The notes under the pieces were generated by a model. It was not told where the DNA came from and did no database searches. It saw nothing but the letters and a program-made list of their open reading frames with translations. Shown here piece by piece: positions 45,625 to 55,990 of a DNA stretch of 64,000 bases; position 1 is the stretch's first letter; every line of letters starts with the position of its first letter. A program made the translations under genes and the position numbers. The DNA is from Sphingomonas lacusdianchii (lineage in GTDB: Bacteria; Pseudomonadota; Alphaproteobacteria; Sphingomonadales; Sphingomonadaceae): the NCBI RefSeq assembly GCF_022664395.1, contig NZ_JAKRET010000003.1, positions 248,001 through 312,000 on the forward strand. Direction: 5' to 3'.

Positions 45625-46563
45625 ATGTCGAGTGCCCCCGCCCCCCGCTGGACCCTGTTGGTGCATGGCGGCGCCGGCATCCTGACCCGCGACACCGTCA
45701 GCGCACAGACCGACGCCGCCGCCCGCGCCGGCCTCGACGCGGCGCTCGCCGCCGGCGAAGCGGTGCTCGCCGCCGGCGGCAGCGCGCTCGACGCGGTCGA
45801 AGCGGCGGTACAGGTGCTGGAGGACGATCCGACCTTCAATTCGGGGCGTGGCGCGGTCTTTACCTTCGACGGGGCGATCGAGCTCGACGCCGCGATCATG
45901 GACGGCGGCACCCGTGCCGCCGGTGCCGTTGCCGGCGTCACCCGCACCCGTCATCCGGTCAGCCTCGCCCGCGCCGTCATGGACCACAGCCCGCACGTCC
46001 TGCTCGCGGGCAAGGGCGCCGATATCTTCGCCGCCGAACAGAATGTCGAACAGGTCGATCCCGACTGGTTCGTCACCCCCGAACGTCGCGCGCAGCTCGA
46101 TGCGATGAAGGCCAATCCCGATGGTTGGTTCGACGTCGACATGAAATATGGCACGGTCGGCGCGGTCGCGGTCGATGCCGCCGGCCATGTCGCCGCCGCC
46201 ACCTCGACCGGCGGGGTGACCGGCAAGCGCTGGGGCCGGGTCGGCGACTCGCCGCTGATCGGTGCCGGCACGCATGCCGACGATCGCGCCTGCGCCGTCT
46301 CGGCGACCGGTGCGGGCGAATTCTTCATCCGCATCGGCGTCGCGCACGAGATTTCGGCGCGCATCCGCTTCGCCGGCGAGGATCTGCAGACCGCCGCCGA
46401 CACCGTCCTTGCCGAGACCCGAGCGCTCGGCGGCACCGGCGGCGTCATCGTCGCCGGCCCCGATGGCGACGTCGCGTGGAGCTTCACCACGCCGGGCATG
46501 TACCGCGGTCGCGCCGGCAGCGACGGCACCCGCCGCACCGCCATCTATGGGGACGAGGGCTAG
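45625..46563 (+). CDS. iaaA: Isoaspartyl peptidase / L-asparaginase
   Basis: N-terminal-nucleophile hydrolase of 312 residues. The precursor is expected to self-cleave between Gly and Thr177 in MKYGTVGAVAVD; that Thr then becomes the catalytic nucleophile (E. coli IaaA uses Thr179). Other motifs are LLVHGGAG, FNSGRGAVFT, and TSTGGVTGKRWGRVGDSPL with GAGTHAD and TGAGEFFIR. It removes N-terminal isoaspartyl residues and hydrolyses asparagine. The start at 45625 fits the conserved beginning. Confidence 0.96.
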   Translation: MSSAPAPRWTLLVHGGAGILTRDTVSAQTDAAARAGLDAALAAGEAVLAAGGSALDAVEAAVQVLEDDPTFNSGRGAVFTFDGAIELDAAIMDGGTRAAGAVAGVTRTRHPVSLARAVMDHSPHVLLAGKGADIFAAEQNVEQVDPDWFVTPERRAQLDAMKANPDGWFDVDMKYGTVGAVAVDAAGHVAAATSTGGVTGKRWGRVGDSPLIGAGTHADDRACAVSATGAGEFFIRIGVAHEISARIRFAGEDLQTAADTVLAETRALGGTGGVIVAGPDGDVAWSFTTPGMYRGRAGSDGTRRTAIYGDEG

Positions 46564-46606
46564 CACCGGTTTTCATGCCGTACGACAGGCATTAAAGGCG
46601 GTGGCC

Positions 46607-47449
46607 ATGATTCGCCGCCTGTTGCTTGCGGTCGCCTGTTTGTTCGCGACCTCCCCCGCTTACGCCTATTGGGAATATGGGCATCAAAGCGTCGCCACCA
46701 TCGCGCGGCTGAACGTCCGCCCCGAAACCCGAGCTGCGATCGACCGCATCCTGCGGCATCAGGCGCTGCTCGAAACGCCGACCTGCCCGGCGCGCACCAT
46801 CGAGGAAGCGAGCGTGTGGGCCGATTGCGTCAAGCCGCTCGGCGAACGCTTCAGCTACGCCTATTCATGGCATTACCAGAATGTCGACGTTTGCAAGCCG
46901 TTCGACCTGAAGGCCGCGTGCAAGGACGGCAATTGCGTCTCGGCACAGATCGAACGCGACGTGAAGCTGCTGAAGGACCCCAAGGTCCCGATGCGCGAAA
47001 AGGTGCTGGCGCTTGCGTTTCTCGTCCATTTCGTCGGCGACCTGCACATGCCGCTCCATGCCGGCGATCGCGGCGATCTTGGCGGCAACCGGGTGAAGGG
47101 CGATTACGGCATCTATCATCCCGATCGGTTCAACCTCCATTCGATCTGGGACGGGCCGCTCGCCGAACGCGCAATCACCACCCCGCCCTCGATCCTGCGC
47201 GCCTACAGCCCCGCCGAACGCGCCCCCATCCAGGCCGGCACCGTCGAGGACTGGAGTCGCGACAGCTGGCAGATCAGCCGCGACTATGCCTATGCCCCCG
47301 CGCTGGGCGGCGACGGCTGCGGCCCCCAGCCCGCCGGGCGTATCAAGCTCGACGACGCGACCATCGCCCGGCTGGTACCGGTAGCGCAGGGACAGGTGAA
47401 GAAAGGCGGCCTGCGCCTCGCCCGCCTGCTCGACGAGGCGCTCGGCTAA
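46607..47449 (+). CDS. S1/P1 nuclease family protein
   Basis: Predicted secreted zinc-dependent nuclease of 280 residues. A signal peptide ends around SPAYA; the mature chain begins YWEYGH or WEYGH, and in the S1/P1 family the N-terminal Trp itself is a zinc ligand. Other ligand motifs are YSWHYQNVD, LVHFVGDLHMPLHAGDRGD and NLHSIWD. It degrades single-stranded nucleic acids outside the cytoplasm. ATG 46607 is preferred to GTG 46601, which gives an extra three residues. Confidence 0.92.
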   Translation: MIRRLLLAVACLFATSPAYAYWEYGHQSVATIARLNVRPETRAAIDRILRHQALLETPTCPARTIEEASVWADCVKPLGERFSYAYSWHYQNVDVCKPFDLKAACKDGNCVSAQIERDVKLLKDPKVPMREKVLALAFLVHFVGDLHMPLHAGDRGDLGGNRVKGDYGIYHPDRFNLHSIWDGPLAERAITTPPSILRAYSPAERAPIQAGTVEDWSRDSWQISRDYAYAPALGGDGCGPQPAGRIKLDDATIARLVPVAQGQVKKGGLRLARLLDEALG

Positions 47450-47546
47450 GTAGCGCATACATCCACCCATTGCGCGCCGCGCCCGCGCATGTCAGCTTGG
47501 GCACCAGCCAACGACCGCGACCAAGCGGCGAGCGATAGGGGTGAGG

Positions 47547-47843
47547 ATGCGGATTTTCGTGACGATCGCGGCGGCGACGCTGCTGGCCGGATGTGGCCTG
47601 AGCCCGGCACAGGGCGGTCCCGAACTGGTGGTGAGCGGGCCGAGCGAGGCGGTCGCCGCCTTCGTCCGGCAACAGGGCGCGCATAAGCCGAGCCGCGCGA
47701 CCACCTTTCCACAATCGGTCGGTCCCGGCCGGTCGAGCGCGCGCGTGATGACCCCGGCCGGCACCAGTGCGGACACGCTGCGCCAGCTTGCCCAGCAGGC
47801 GACGATGGCCGGGCTGACCGCCGCGGTCGTCGCCGCCAACTGA
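47547..47843 (+). CDS. Small predicted lipoprotein
   Basis: Predicted 98-residue protein. The lipobox LLAGC follows a short signal peptide (MRIFVTIAAATLLAGC). The mature chain has no recognised domain, with Gly/Pro-rich stretches and a helical C-terminal half (ADTLRQLAQQATMAGLT). ATG 47547 follows AGGGG by 5 nt; a GTG 6 nt upstream also exists. Function unknown. Confidence 0.75.
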   Translation: MRIFVTIAAATLLAGCGLSPAQGGPELVVSGPSEAVAAFVRQQGAHKPSRATTFPQSVGPGRSSARVMTPAGTSADTLRQLAQQATMAGLTAAVVAAN

Positions 47844-47910
47844 CCCCCGGTCCGAAAAACCAAACGCCGCGTTAACCGAATCTTGGCGCGTCGGGTGGCA
47901 TGCCGGCCGC

Positions 47911-49600
47911 ATGCTATCGGCCTGTCGAACCCTGGTGATCGCGCTGTTCATGGCGTTCGGCGCACTCGGCGCCGTGCCCGCATGCGCGCAGGCCGGGATC
48001 GTCGGCACGCCGATCCCGACCTGTATCAGCCGCGTCCAGCCCGGCGACACGGTCCGCGCGGTGCTGGCCCGGCCCGGCCGGTTCGACTGCACCGCCCGCC
48101 AGACCGATTTCGGGCCCGGCGATTACTGGGTCCTGTCGGGTTCGCCTGCCCCGTCCCGCCGATCCGGCCGCGCCGGTTCGCGTGCGGCAGGTCAGCCTGT
48201 GGCAGGATTCGCTCGCCGTCTTTGCCGTCGCCGCCGACGGCCGCATTCGGGGGTCGATCGACGACAATGTCGGCATCGGCCATCATGTCCAGCTGGGCGC
48301 GATCGTCGAACACCGCTTCGTCCCCGATGGCGTGCCGATCGACCGGGTGTTGTGGCGGGTCGGCGGCAGCGCGAACATGCGCGGTATCGTGGTGGGCGCC
48401 CGGGTGACCGGCGATGCCGAAAGCCAGCGTTCGAACATGCTGCTCGCCGCGCTCTATGCAGGCTTCATCGGACTGTGCGCCGGCCTTCTCTTCTACAATT
48501 TCGCGCTGTGGCGGGTGCTGCACCATGATTTTCAGCTCGCTTATTGCGGGCTGCTCGCCTGCCTCTTGGTCTATGCGCTGTCGTCCTCGGGGATCATGGC
48601 GTGGCTGTTGCCCGAACTGAGCAACAACCGCCGGATCCTTACCAGCTATGTCGTGCTGTCGTGGGGCATGGCGTCGGCCCTCGCCTTTTGCGCCTGCTTC
48701 TTCGAACGCCGCATCCTTGATGGCTGGCCGCTGCGGTTGTTGCATATGGTGACCGCCATCTTCGGGATGCTCGGCGTGTTGCTGATCGCGGTCGGACCGA
48801 TCGCGATGCCCATTCTCGACCGCATCTTCTCGCTGACGATGTTCGTCGCGCCGGGGTCGGTCGCTTTGGTCGTGTGGCGCACATGGCGGCGGCGCAGCGA
48901 CTTTCTGTGGCTGTTCGCGCTCAGCTGGGCATCGCCGATGGTGATGCTGGTCGTCCGTTCGCTCTACAACCTCAATCTGCTCGATTGGAGCTTCTGGATC
49001 GACAATTCGACGCTGGTGGCGATGAGCATCGAGACACTGATGGCCAGCATCGCCATCGCCTACCGCATCCGCGTGCTCAGTCGCGAACGCGACGAAGCCG
49101 TGCGGCAGGAGGCGATCTCGCGCGAGCTGGCCGATACCGATCCGTTGACCGGCCTGCTCAACCGCCGCGCCTTCCTGTCGCGGGCGATCGCCGCACAAGG
49201 GCCGCGCACGCTGATGCTGTTCGACATCGACCATTTCAAACAGGTCAACGATACGATCGGCCATGACGGCGGCGACGAGGTCCTGCGCCAGTTCGCCCGC
49301 ACGTTACGCTTCCACGCCCCGCCCGGCGTGCTGGTCGCGCGCATGGGCGGCGAGGAATTCGCGCTGCTGGGACCGGAAGCGGCGATGCCCGATCCCGACG
49401 TACTGCTCGCCAACGTCCGCGCGCAACGCCTGCCCTACGACCTGCGCGTCACCAGCAGCATCGGTATCTGCCACGGGCCGCTCGCCGACGAGAATGACTG
49501 GAAACGTCTCTACCGCCTCGCCGACAAGACGCTGTTCGAGGCGAAGGCCGCCGGCCGCGACCGGGCTGGCCGGGCAGCGCCGCTCCCGCTCGCCGCCTGA
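47911..49600 (+). pseudogene. 7TMR-DISM/GGDEF diguanylate cyclase with a frameshift
   Basis: A signal peptide (MLSACRTLVIALFMAFGALG ... CAQ) and the start of a 7TMR-DISM extracellular domain run in frame until DYWVLS near 48138. The expected continuation VRLPRPADPAAPVRVRQVSLW is in the next frame, reached by dropping one G from the GGG at 48138-48140. The upstream frame runs on to 48528 without family match. The downstream part has seven transmembrane segments and a GGDEF domain with an intact active site (RMGGEEF); the preceding FDIDHFKQVND is normal. If the shift is real, a separate product from GTG 48182 or a later start would lack a signal peptide. Sequencing error or programmed shift is possible. 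Confidence 0.8.
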
Positions 49601-49673
49601 CCCCTGCCGCCCACGGTTACGGGTGACGCAACCCGGCTTGCATGCAACGCAACGCCTGTTTACACCTTTGTAA

Positions 49674-51368
49674 ATGAGCAGCGCCGCACCGATCCTCGAC
49701 CGCTACGCCCATCCGGTTCGCTGGGACGAACCGATACCGCCGATGTCGATGGTGACGCTGTTCGAGGAATCGGCCGCCCGGCGCGGCACCGCCCCACTGA
49801 TCGATTTTCTCGGACGGCATTACAGCTATGCCGAAACGAAGAACGGTGCGGACCGGGTTGCCTGCGGCCTCGCGAAACTGGGCTATGGTCCCGGCGACCG
49901 CATCGGCCTGTTCCTGCCGAACGTGCCGCATTACATCGCCGCTTATTACGGCATCCTCAAACTCGGCGCGACGGTCGTCAATTTCTCGCCGCTCTACACC
50001 GCGCAGGAACTGGCGGCGCAGGTCGAGGATTCGGGGACGAAGCTGCTCTTCACCCTGTCCGCCTCGGCGCTGCTGCCGACCGCGCTGGACGTGCTGGAGC
50101 GCAGTTCGCTCGAACGGCTGATCGTCGGGTCGGTGGCGGGTGCCCTCCCCGTCGCCAAGTCGCTCTTCTACCGCTGGTTCCGATCGCAGGAGGTGACGCC
50201 GCGCCCCGACGATCCGCGCGTCTCAGCCTTCTCCGCCCTGATCGCCAATGACGGCGGCTGCGTGACGCCGCAGATCGATCCGACGCGCGACCTCGCGCTC
50301 ATCCAATATACCGGCGGCACGACCGGCAGTCCCAAGGGCGCGACGCTCAGCCACGCCAATCTGTCGGCCAATGCCCGGCAGGTCGCGTGGCTCGATCCCG
50401 ATGGCAACACCAAACTCGACCGCATCCTCGGCGTGCTGCCGATGTTCCACGTTTTCGCCAACACCTGCGTCCTCAATCGCACGGTGGTGACCGGCGGAGA
50501 GATCGTGCTGCTGCCCCGGTTCGATGCCGGACAGGTGCTGGCGGCACTCGACCGGACCAAGGCGACGGCACTGCCCGGCGTACCGACCATGTACCGTGCG
50601 CTGCTCGACCATCCGCGCCTGAAGCAGACCGACTTTTCGTCGCTGCGCTACTGCATCTCGGGCGGCGCGCCGATGCCACCGGAACTGAAGGAACGGTTCG
50701 AGGCGGCGACCGGCGCGACGCTGGTCGAGGGATATGGCCTTTCCGAAAGCTCGGGCGTCGTCTCGTGCAACCCCTATGCGGGTCCGCAACAGGCGGGCAG
50801 CATCGGCCAGCCGATCGCCGGCACCCGCGTCCGGCTGGTCGACAAGGAGAATCCGAACCTCCCCGCCCCGCTCGACCAGCCGGGCGAGATCGTCGTCGCC
50901 GGGCCGCAGATCATGGGCGGCTATTGGCGACGGCCCGACACTGCCGATACGACCTTCTGCGTCGATACCGACGGCACCCATTGGCTGCGCACCGGCGATG
51001 TCGGCACGATCGACGAAGCTGGCTTCATCCGCATCGTCGACCGGCTGAAGGACATGATCGCGGTCGGCGGGTTCAAGGTGTTCCCGAGCGAGATCGAACG
51101 CGTCCTCTACCACCACCCCGCCGTGCGCGAGGCGCTGGTCGTCGGCCTGCCCAGCGACTATCGCGGCGAAAGCCCGCACGCCTATGTGACCCTCGCCGAG
51201 GACGCCGATATCGATGGCGATGCGCTGAAGGCGTGGCTCAACCCGCAACTGGGTAAGCACGAGCGCGTCGACGAAGTCGTCGTCCGCCTGACCCTGCCGA
51301 AAACGATGATCGGCAAACTGAGCCGCAAGGACCTGATCGCCGAGGTCATGGCGGAGCGGCAACCATAG
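49674..51368 (+). CDS. Long-chain fatty-acid-CoA ligase
   Basis: AMP-forming acyl-CoA synthetase of 564 residues that activates fatty acids for degradation or lipid synthesis. The ATP/AMP motif is QYTGGTTGSPKGATLSHANL; VEGYGLSESSG and WLRTGDVGTIDE with RLKDMIAVGGFKVFPSEIE are the further conserved stretches, and KTMIGKLSRKDL holds the catalytic Lys. It resembles FadD. The ATG at 49674 lacks an obvious Shine-Dalgarno. A repeat element lies between it and miaB. Confidence 0.95.
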   Translation: MSSAAPILDRYAHPVRWDEPIPPMSMVTLFEESAARRGTAPLIDFLGRHYSYAETKNGADRVACGLAKLGYGPGDRIGLFLPNVPHYIAAYYGILKLGATVVNFSPLYTAQELAAQVEDSGTKLLFTLSASALLPTALDVLERSSLERLIVGSVAGALPVAKSLFYRWFRSQEVTPRPDDPRVSAFSALIANDGGCVTPQIDPTRDLALIQYTGGTTGSPKGATLSHANLSANARQVAWLDPDGNTKLDRILGVLPMFHVFANTCVLNRTVVTGGEIVLLPRFDAGQVLAALDRTKATALPGVPTMYRALLDHPRLKQTDFSSLRYCISGGAPMPPELKERFEAATGATLVEGYGLSESSGVVSCNPYAGPQQAGSIGQPIAGTRVRLVDKENPNLPAPLDQPGEIVVAGPQIMGGYWRRPDTADTTFCVDTDGTHWLRTGDVGTIDEAGFIRIVDRLKDMIAVGGFKVFPSEIERVLYHHPAVREALVVGLPSDYRGESPHAYVTLAEDADIDGDALKAWLNPQLGKHERVDEVVVRLTLPKTMIGKLSRKDLIAEVMAERQP

Positions 51369-51390
51369 AATGGGTTCGCGCAAAGGTACG

Positions 51391-51554
51391 AAGAGGAAGT
51401 TGGTTCGCGCAAAGGCGCAAAGGCGCAAAGATCGACCGCCCGCCGCGACGGCGGCTCTCTAATATAAGCGTTTTTGAGAAGAGGGCTTTGTCCGCCTGTC
51501 CCGAACGCCCTTTGCGTCCTTTGCGCCTTTGCGCGAAACAAAACCCTTCTTCCC
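51391..51554. repeat. MITE-like inverted repeat, copy 2
   Basis: Left arm GAGGAAGTTGGTTCGCGCAA with AGGCGCAAAGGCGCAAAG continuing, mirrored by CTTTGCGTCCTTTGCGCCTT and TGCGCGAA on the right. It is the same family as 22754-22943 and 54666-54843. It lies between the acyl-CoA ligase and miaB genes. Confidence 0.8.
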
Positions 51555-51617
51555 TCCCCGCCGCCACGCGAACCCGAATCCTTCCTACCAAGGCCGAAAT
51601 CCGGTAAGGCCCCGCCG

Positions 51618-52925
51618 ATGACCACCCCGAAAACCTTCCACGTCAAATCGTTCGGCTGCCAGATGAACGTCTATGACGGCGAGCGCATGGCCGAACTGAT
51701 GGCAGCGCAGGGCATGACCGCGACCGACGATGCCAATGCCGCCGATCTGGTCGTGCTGAACACCTGCCATATCCGCGAAAAGGCGACCGAGAAGGTCTAT
51801 TCGGACATCGGACGCCTGCGCAAACACGGCGCCGATCCCATGATCGCCATCGCCGGCTGCGTCGCGCAGGCCGAAGGCGAAGAGATCGTCCGCCGCGCGA
51901 AGGTCGATGTCGTGGTCGGCCCACAGGCCTATCACAACCTGCCGAAACTGGTCGCCGACGCGGCAGCCGGCAAGCCCGCGCTCGACACCGACATGCCGCC
52001 CGAATCCAAGTTCGGGCACCTCCCCACCCGCCGCCGCAGCGGCCCGAGCGCGTTCCTGACGGTGCAGGAGGGATGCGACAAATTCTGCACCTATTGCGTT
52101 GTGCCCTATACCCGCGGTGCCGAGATTAGCCGCCCCTTCGCCCGCATCGTCGACGAGGCGAAGGCGCTGGTCGACGGCGGCGCGCGCGAGATCACGCTGC
52201 TGGGACAGAACGTCAACGCATGGGTCGATGGCGACGGCCGCGGCCTCGATGCGCTGATCCGCGAACTCGATCGCATCCCCTCGCTGGAGCGCATCCGCTA
52301 TACCACGAGCCACCCCAACGACATGACGCAGGGGTTGATCGACGCGCACCGCGACGTCGAGAAACTGATGCCGTTCCTGCACTTGCCGGTACAGGCCGGC
52401 AACGACCGGGTGCTCAAGGCGATGAACCGCAGCCATACCGCCGACAGCTATCTGCGCCTGCTCGACCGCGTCCGCGCCGCCCGCCCCGATATCGCGCTGT
52501 CGGGCGACTTCATCGTCGGCTTCCCCGGCGAGACCGATGCCGAGTTCGAGGATACGCTGCGCCTCGTCGACGCGGTCGGCTATGCGCAGGCGTTCAGCTT
52601 CAAATATTCGCCCCGCCCCGGCACCCCTGCCGCCGAGATGGCCGGCGAAGTCCCCCTCGCCGTGATGGACGAACGACTGCAACGGCTGCAGGCGGCGCTG
52701 CTGCGCGATCAGAAGGCGTTCAACGACGCGACGATCGGCCGGACCTGTCAGGTGCTGGTCGAACGGCAGGGCCGTCACCCCGGGCAGATGCTTGGCAAGT
52801 CGCCCTGGCTGCAATCGGTCCATTTCCTGACCGATGCCAGGATCGGCGACATGGTCGAGGTGGAGATCGTTGCGACCGGTGCGGTCTCCCTGTCGGGCGT
52901 GGAGCGGGTGCGGGCGGCGGCGTGA
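51618..52925 (+). CDS. miaB: tRNA-2-methylthio-N6-dimethylallyladenosine synthase
   Basis: Radical-SAM methylthiotransferase of 435 residues acting on A37 of tRNAs. The N-terminal UPF0004 domain binds a second [4Fe-4S] cluster through Cys14 (SFGCQMN), a Cys in [10 protein letters not shown] and one in AGCVAQAE. The radical-SAM triad is Cys153, Cys157, Cys160 (GCDKFCTYC). A TRAM domain ends the protein. ATG 51618 begins the family N-terminus. Its stop overlaps the hemerythrin gene start (GTGA). Confidence 0.97.
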   Translation: MTTPKTFHVKSFGCQMNVYDGERMAELMAAQGMTATDDANAADLVVLNTCHIREKATEKVYSDIGRLRKHGADPMIAIAGCVAQAEGEEIVRRAKVDVVVGPQAYHNLPKLVADAAAGKPALDTDMPPESKFGHLPTRRRSGPSAFLTVQEGCDKFCTYCVVPYTRGAEISRPFARIVDEAKALVDGGAREITLLGQNVNAWVDGDGRGLDALIRELDRIPSLERIRYTTSHPNDMTQGLIDAHRDVEKLMPFLHLPVQAGNDRVLKAMNRSHTADSYLRLLDRVRAARPDIALSGDFIVGFPGETDAEFEDTLRLVDAVGYAQAFSFKYSPRPGTPAAEMAGEVPLAVMDERLQRLQAALLRDQKAFNDATIGRTCQVLVERQGRHPGQMLGKSPWLQSVHFLTDARIGDMVEVEIVATGAVSLSGVERVRAAA

Positions 52926-53485
52926 GCGATCTCGCGACGCGCGGCGGCATCGGCGACGACCTCGCCTATCTCCGCGCTGCCTATCCCCAGCCCGACTGGC
53001 GCACCCACGCTAATTTCGGCCAGCTCGCCGATTTCTGGCTGCACATCCACGCCGCGCTCCGCGCCGAGGCGGCGGCGGTCGAAACGTCGCTGACCGCCTT
53101 TCGCGCGGGGCGTCTCGACCCGCAGGCATTCCAGCGGCGTTTCGTGCCCGATCTCAATCGCTTCCTACAGCATCTGAACGGTCATCATCAGATCGAGGAT
53201 CACGCCTATTTCCCCAAATTCCGCGCGCTCGACCCGCGCATGGCGCGCGGCTTCGACCTGCTCGACGCCGATCATCACGCGATCCACGACGCGCTGGAAC
53301 AGAATGTCGCAGGCGCGCGGACCCTGCTCGCCGCGCTTGCCGGATCGGGCGCGGTCGATCGCGCCGCCGCCGACTATGCGCAGCGGTCGCAGGCGTTGCT
53401 GGCCATGCTGAACCGCCATCTCGCCGACGAGGAGGATCTGGTGATCCCGGCGATGCTCGAACATGGCGAACGCCGCGTAACCTGA
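52922..53485 (+). CDS. Hemerythrin-domain protein
   Basis: Predicted 187-residue four-helix protein that may bind a di-iron site for oxygen or NO sensing. Ligand-like residues appear in [41 protein letters not shown] and [16 protein letters not shown]. The GTG start (52922-52924) overlaps the miaB TGA, so translation is coupled. No signal peptide. Its role beside miaB is not obvious. Confidence 0.85.
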   Translation: MSDLATRGGIGDDLAYLRAAYPQPDWRTHANFGQLADFWLHIHAALRAEAAAVETSLTAFRAGRLDPQAFQRRFVPDLNRFLQHLNGHHQIEDHAYFPKFRALDPRMARGFDLLDADHHAIHDALEQNVAGARTLLAALAGSGAVDRAAADYAQRSQALLAMLNRHLADEEDLVIPAMLEHGERRVT

Positions 53486-53574
53486 AAAATCATGCCACTT
53501 GATACTTTGTATCGGCAACGAATGCGGTGGCGTCGCATTATGCTGGCGACTTCCTCCATCAACGGAACCCCAGC

Positions 53575-54633
53575 ATGACGACCCCCGCTCAGGGCTATGC
53601 CGCCCAATCGGCCGACAGCAAGCTCGCCCCCTTCTCGTTCGAACGCCGCGATCCGCAACCCGGCGACGTAGCGATCGACATCCGCTATTGCGGCGTTTGC
53701 CACAGCGACCTGCACACCGCACGCGGCGAATGGCCGGGCACCCTCTACCCCTGCGTTCCCGGACACGAGATCGTCGGCACCGTCACCGCCGTCGGCAGCG
53801 ACGTGACGAAGTTCAAGGTCGGCGACACGGTCGGCGTGGGCTGCATGGTCGACAGTTGCGGCGAATGCCCGTCTTGCCATGAGGGCGAGGAGCAATATTG
53901 CACCGGCACCGGCTTCGTCGGTACCTATAACGGTCCCGACCCCGTGCTCGGCGGCCACACCTTTGGCGGCTATTCGGACCATATCGTCGTCGATCAGGAC
54001 TTCGTCCTCGCCATCAAGCATGACGATGCCGATCTCGCCGCCGTCGCGCCGCTGCTGTGCGCCGGCATCACCACCTACTCCCCGCTCAAGCACTGGAAGG
54101 TCGGACCAGGACAGAAGGTCGGCATCGTCGGCCTAGGTGGCCTCGGCCATATGGGCGTGAAGATCGCCGCTGCGATGGGCGCGGAAGTCTATGTCTTCTC
54201 GACCTCGCCCAACAAGCGCGACGACGCCATCCGCCTCGGCGCCAAGGACCTGATCGTGTCGAAAGATGCCGACGCGATGGGCGAACATGCCGGCAGTTTC
54301 GACTTCATCCTGAACACCGTCGCCGCGTCGCATGACCTCGACCAGTTCCTCGCGCTGCTCAAGCGCGACGGTACGATGACGCTGGTTGGCGTCCCCGAAA
54401 CGCCGCACCCCTCGCCCTCGGTCGGAACGCTCGTCTTCGGCCGCCGTTCGCTCGCCGGCTCGCTGATCGGCGGCATCGCCGAGACGCAGGAGATGCTCGA
54501 CTTCTGCCACCGGCACGGCCTGACCGCCGATATCGAGACGATCGCCATGGACCAGATCGAGACCGGCTATGACCGGATGCAGAAGAGCGACGTGAAGTAT
54601 CGCTTCGTCATCGACATGGCGACGCTGAAATAA
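53575..54633 (+). CDS. Zinc-dependent NAD(P) alcohol dehydrogenase (CAD type)
   Basis: Medium-chain dehydrogenase/reductase of 352 residues. The catalytic zinc site has CGVCHSDLH and PGHEIVG, the structural zinc is held by CGECPSCHEGEEQYC, and the nucleotide fold has VGIVGLGGLGHMGVKIAAAM. Sequence layout is that of the cinnamyl-alcohol/YahK group, acting on broad aldehydes. The start at 53575 fits the family. A short palindrome GATAC-TTT-GTATC at about 53502-53514 upstream may be an operator, though this is weak. Confidence 0.94.
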   Translation: MTTPAQGYAAQSADSKLAPFSFERRDPQPGDVAIDIRYCGVCHSDLHTARGEWPGTLYPCVPGHEIVGTVTAVGSDVTKFKVGDTVGVGCMVDSCGECPSCHEGEEQYCTGTGFVGTYNGPDPVLGGHTFGGYSDHIVVDQDFVLAIKHDDADLAAVAPLLCAGITTYSPLKHWKVGPGQKVGIVGLGGLGHMGVKIAAAMGAEVYVFSTSPNKRDDAIRLGAKDLIVSKDADAMGEHAGSFDFILNTVAASHDLDQFLALLKRDGTMTLVGVPETPHPSPSVGTLVFGRRSLAGSLIGGIAETQEMLDFCHRHGLTADIETIAMDQIETGYDRMQKSDVKYRFVIDMATLK

Positions 54634-54665
54634 GGGCTCGGACTTACGCGAAGGCGCGGGAGCAC

Positions 54666-54843
54666 GAAGAGGTTTTATTCGCGCAAAGGCGCAGAGGACG
54701 CAAAGGTAGTGCGCGTGCGGCGACGACAATCTGTCGGGCGACGCCGCTTCTGCGGCCGCGCTGTGTGCGAAAAGCCGCTGGCGCGGCATACACGATCCCT
54801 TTGCGTCCTTCGCGCCTTTGCGCGAACCCTAAATCCTTCCTTC
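54666..54843. repeat. MITE-like inverted repeat, copy 3
   Basis: Arms TTCGCGCAAAGGCGCAGAGG and CCTTCGCGCCTTTGCGCGAA flank an about 90-bp centre. It occupies most of the 352-base gap before phoH, and I see no gene in that gap. Confidence 0.8.
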
Positions 54844-54985
54844 TCTCCCCTCCCCGTGAACCAAGTTTCGCTTCCCCCCTGCAAAACCATCTGCCAGTCT
54901 CGCAGATGATGCTGCCGCGCCACCCCGTCCGACTCAAGGCTATGCCCGGACCCGTGCGCCATCACCCTCCGACCGAAAGGATCGC

Positions 54986-55987
54986 ATGAGCCGCAAGCCC
55001 GTCCCCGCCGTAGCCGGCCAGCGCGCCCGCGCCGAACTGAGCTTCGACAAGCCGCAACTCCTCTCGCGCCTGTTCGGCGAATTCGACGCCAACCTGCTGG
55101 CGCTGGAGGAACGGCTGGGCGTCTACATCACCGCTCGCGGCGACCGGGTCGGGATCGAGGGATCGGCCGAGGCCGTGGCCCATGCGCGCGAAGTGCTGAC
55201 CGAACTGCACCGCCGCATCCTGCGCGGCGAGGACGTCGATCCGGGGCTGATCGACGCGGTCATCGCCATGTCGTCGCAGCCCGCGCTCGACGGCATCTTC
55301 CGCGCCGAAAGCGGTCAGGGCGCACCGTCGATCATGATCCGCACGCGGAAGAAGACGATCGTTCCGCGCACTGTCGCCCAGGCCAGCTACATGCACCAGC
55401 TGCTGTCCAACGACATCATCTTCGCCCTCGGGCCGGCAGGTACCGGCAAGACCTATATCGCCGTTGCGCAGGCGGTGGCGCAACTCATCACCGGCAGCGT
55501 CCAGCGCCTGATCCTGTCGCGCCCGGCGGTGGAGGCCGGCGAAAAGCTCGGCTTCCTGCCCGGCGACATGAAGGAGAAGGTCGATCCCTATCTCCGCCCG
55601 CTCTACGACGCGCTCAACGACTGCCTGCCTGCCGAACAGGTCGAACGTCGCATCCTGTCGGGCGAGATCGAGATCGCGCCGATCGCCTTCATGCGCGGGC
55701 GGACGCTCGCCGACGCCTTCGTCATCCTCGACGAGGCGCAGAACACCACGCCTGCCCAGATGAAGATGTTTCTGACCCGTTTCGGCCAGAACAGCCGCAT
55801 GGTGGTGTGCGGCGATCCGAACCAGACCGACTTGCCCGGCGGCGTGCAGGCATCGGGCCTCGCCGACGCCACCCGCCGACTGGAGGGCATCGAGGGCATT
55901 GCCTTCGCCCGCTTCGGCGCGGGCGACGTCGTCCGCCACCCGATCGTCGGGCGGATCGTCGAGGCCTATGAGGGCAAGGACGCTTGA
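54986..55987 (+). CDS. phoH: PhoH-like ATPase (YbeZ type)
   Basis: Cytosolic P-loop ATPase of 333 residues. Walker A is ALGPAGTGKTYIAVA, Walker B is FVILDEAQNTTPAQM, and RFGQNSRMVVCGDPNQTDLP is the conserved C-terminal motif. An N-terminal KH-like region (GVYITARGDRVGIEGSAEAV) suggests RNA binding. YbeZ/PhoH acts with YbeY in 16S rRNA processing and RNA metabolism. ATG 54986 follows AAAGGA. Usually ybeY follows directly; here a vapBC module is inserted, starting 51 nt later. Confidence 0.96.
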   Translation: MSRKPVPAVAGQRARAELSFDKPQLLSRLFGEFDANLLALEERLGVYITARGDRVGIEGSAEAVAHAREVLTELHRRILRGEDVDPGLIDAVIAMSSQPALDGIFRAESGQGAPSIMIRTRKKTIVPRTVAQASYMHQLLSNDIIFALGPAGTGKTYIAVAQAVAQLITGSVQRLILSRPAVEAGEKLGFLPGDMKEKVDPYLRPLYDALNDCLPAEQVERRILSGEIEIAPIAFMRGRTLADAFVILDEAQNTTPAQMKMFLTRFGQNSRMVVCGDPNQTDLPGGVQASGLADATRRLEGIEGIAFARFGAGDVVRHPIVGRIVEAYEGKDA

Positions 55988-55990
55988 GTA

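Noticed and set aside
47883-48528. A separate 200-residue protein from the first part of the GGDEF region
   Set aside because: Only its first 80 or so residues match the family; the remainder is an out-of-frame Arg-rich read of the true coding sequence.
53500-53516. GATAC-TTT-GTATC palindrome upstream of the alcohol dehydrogenase as a firm operator
   Set aside because: Short, no second copy found in the window, and no regulator beside it.
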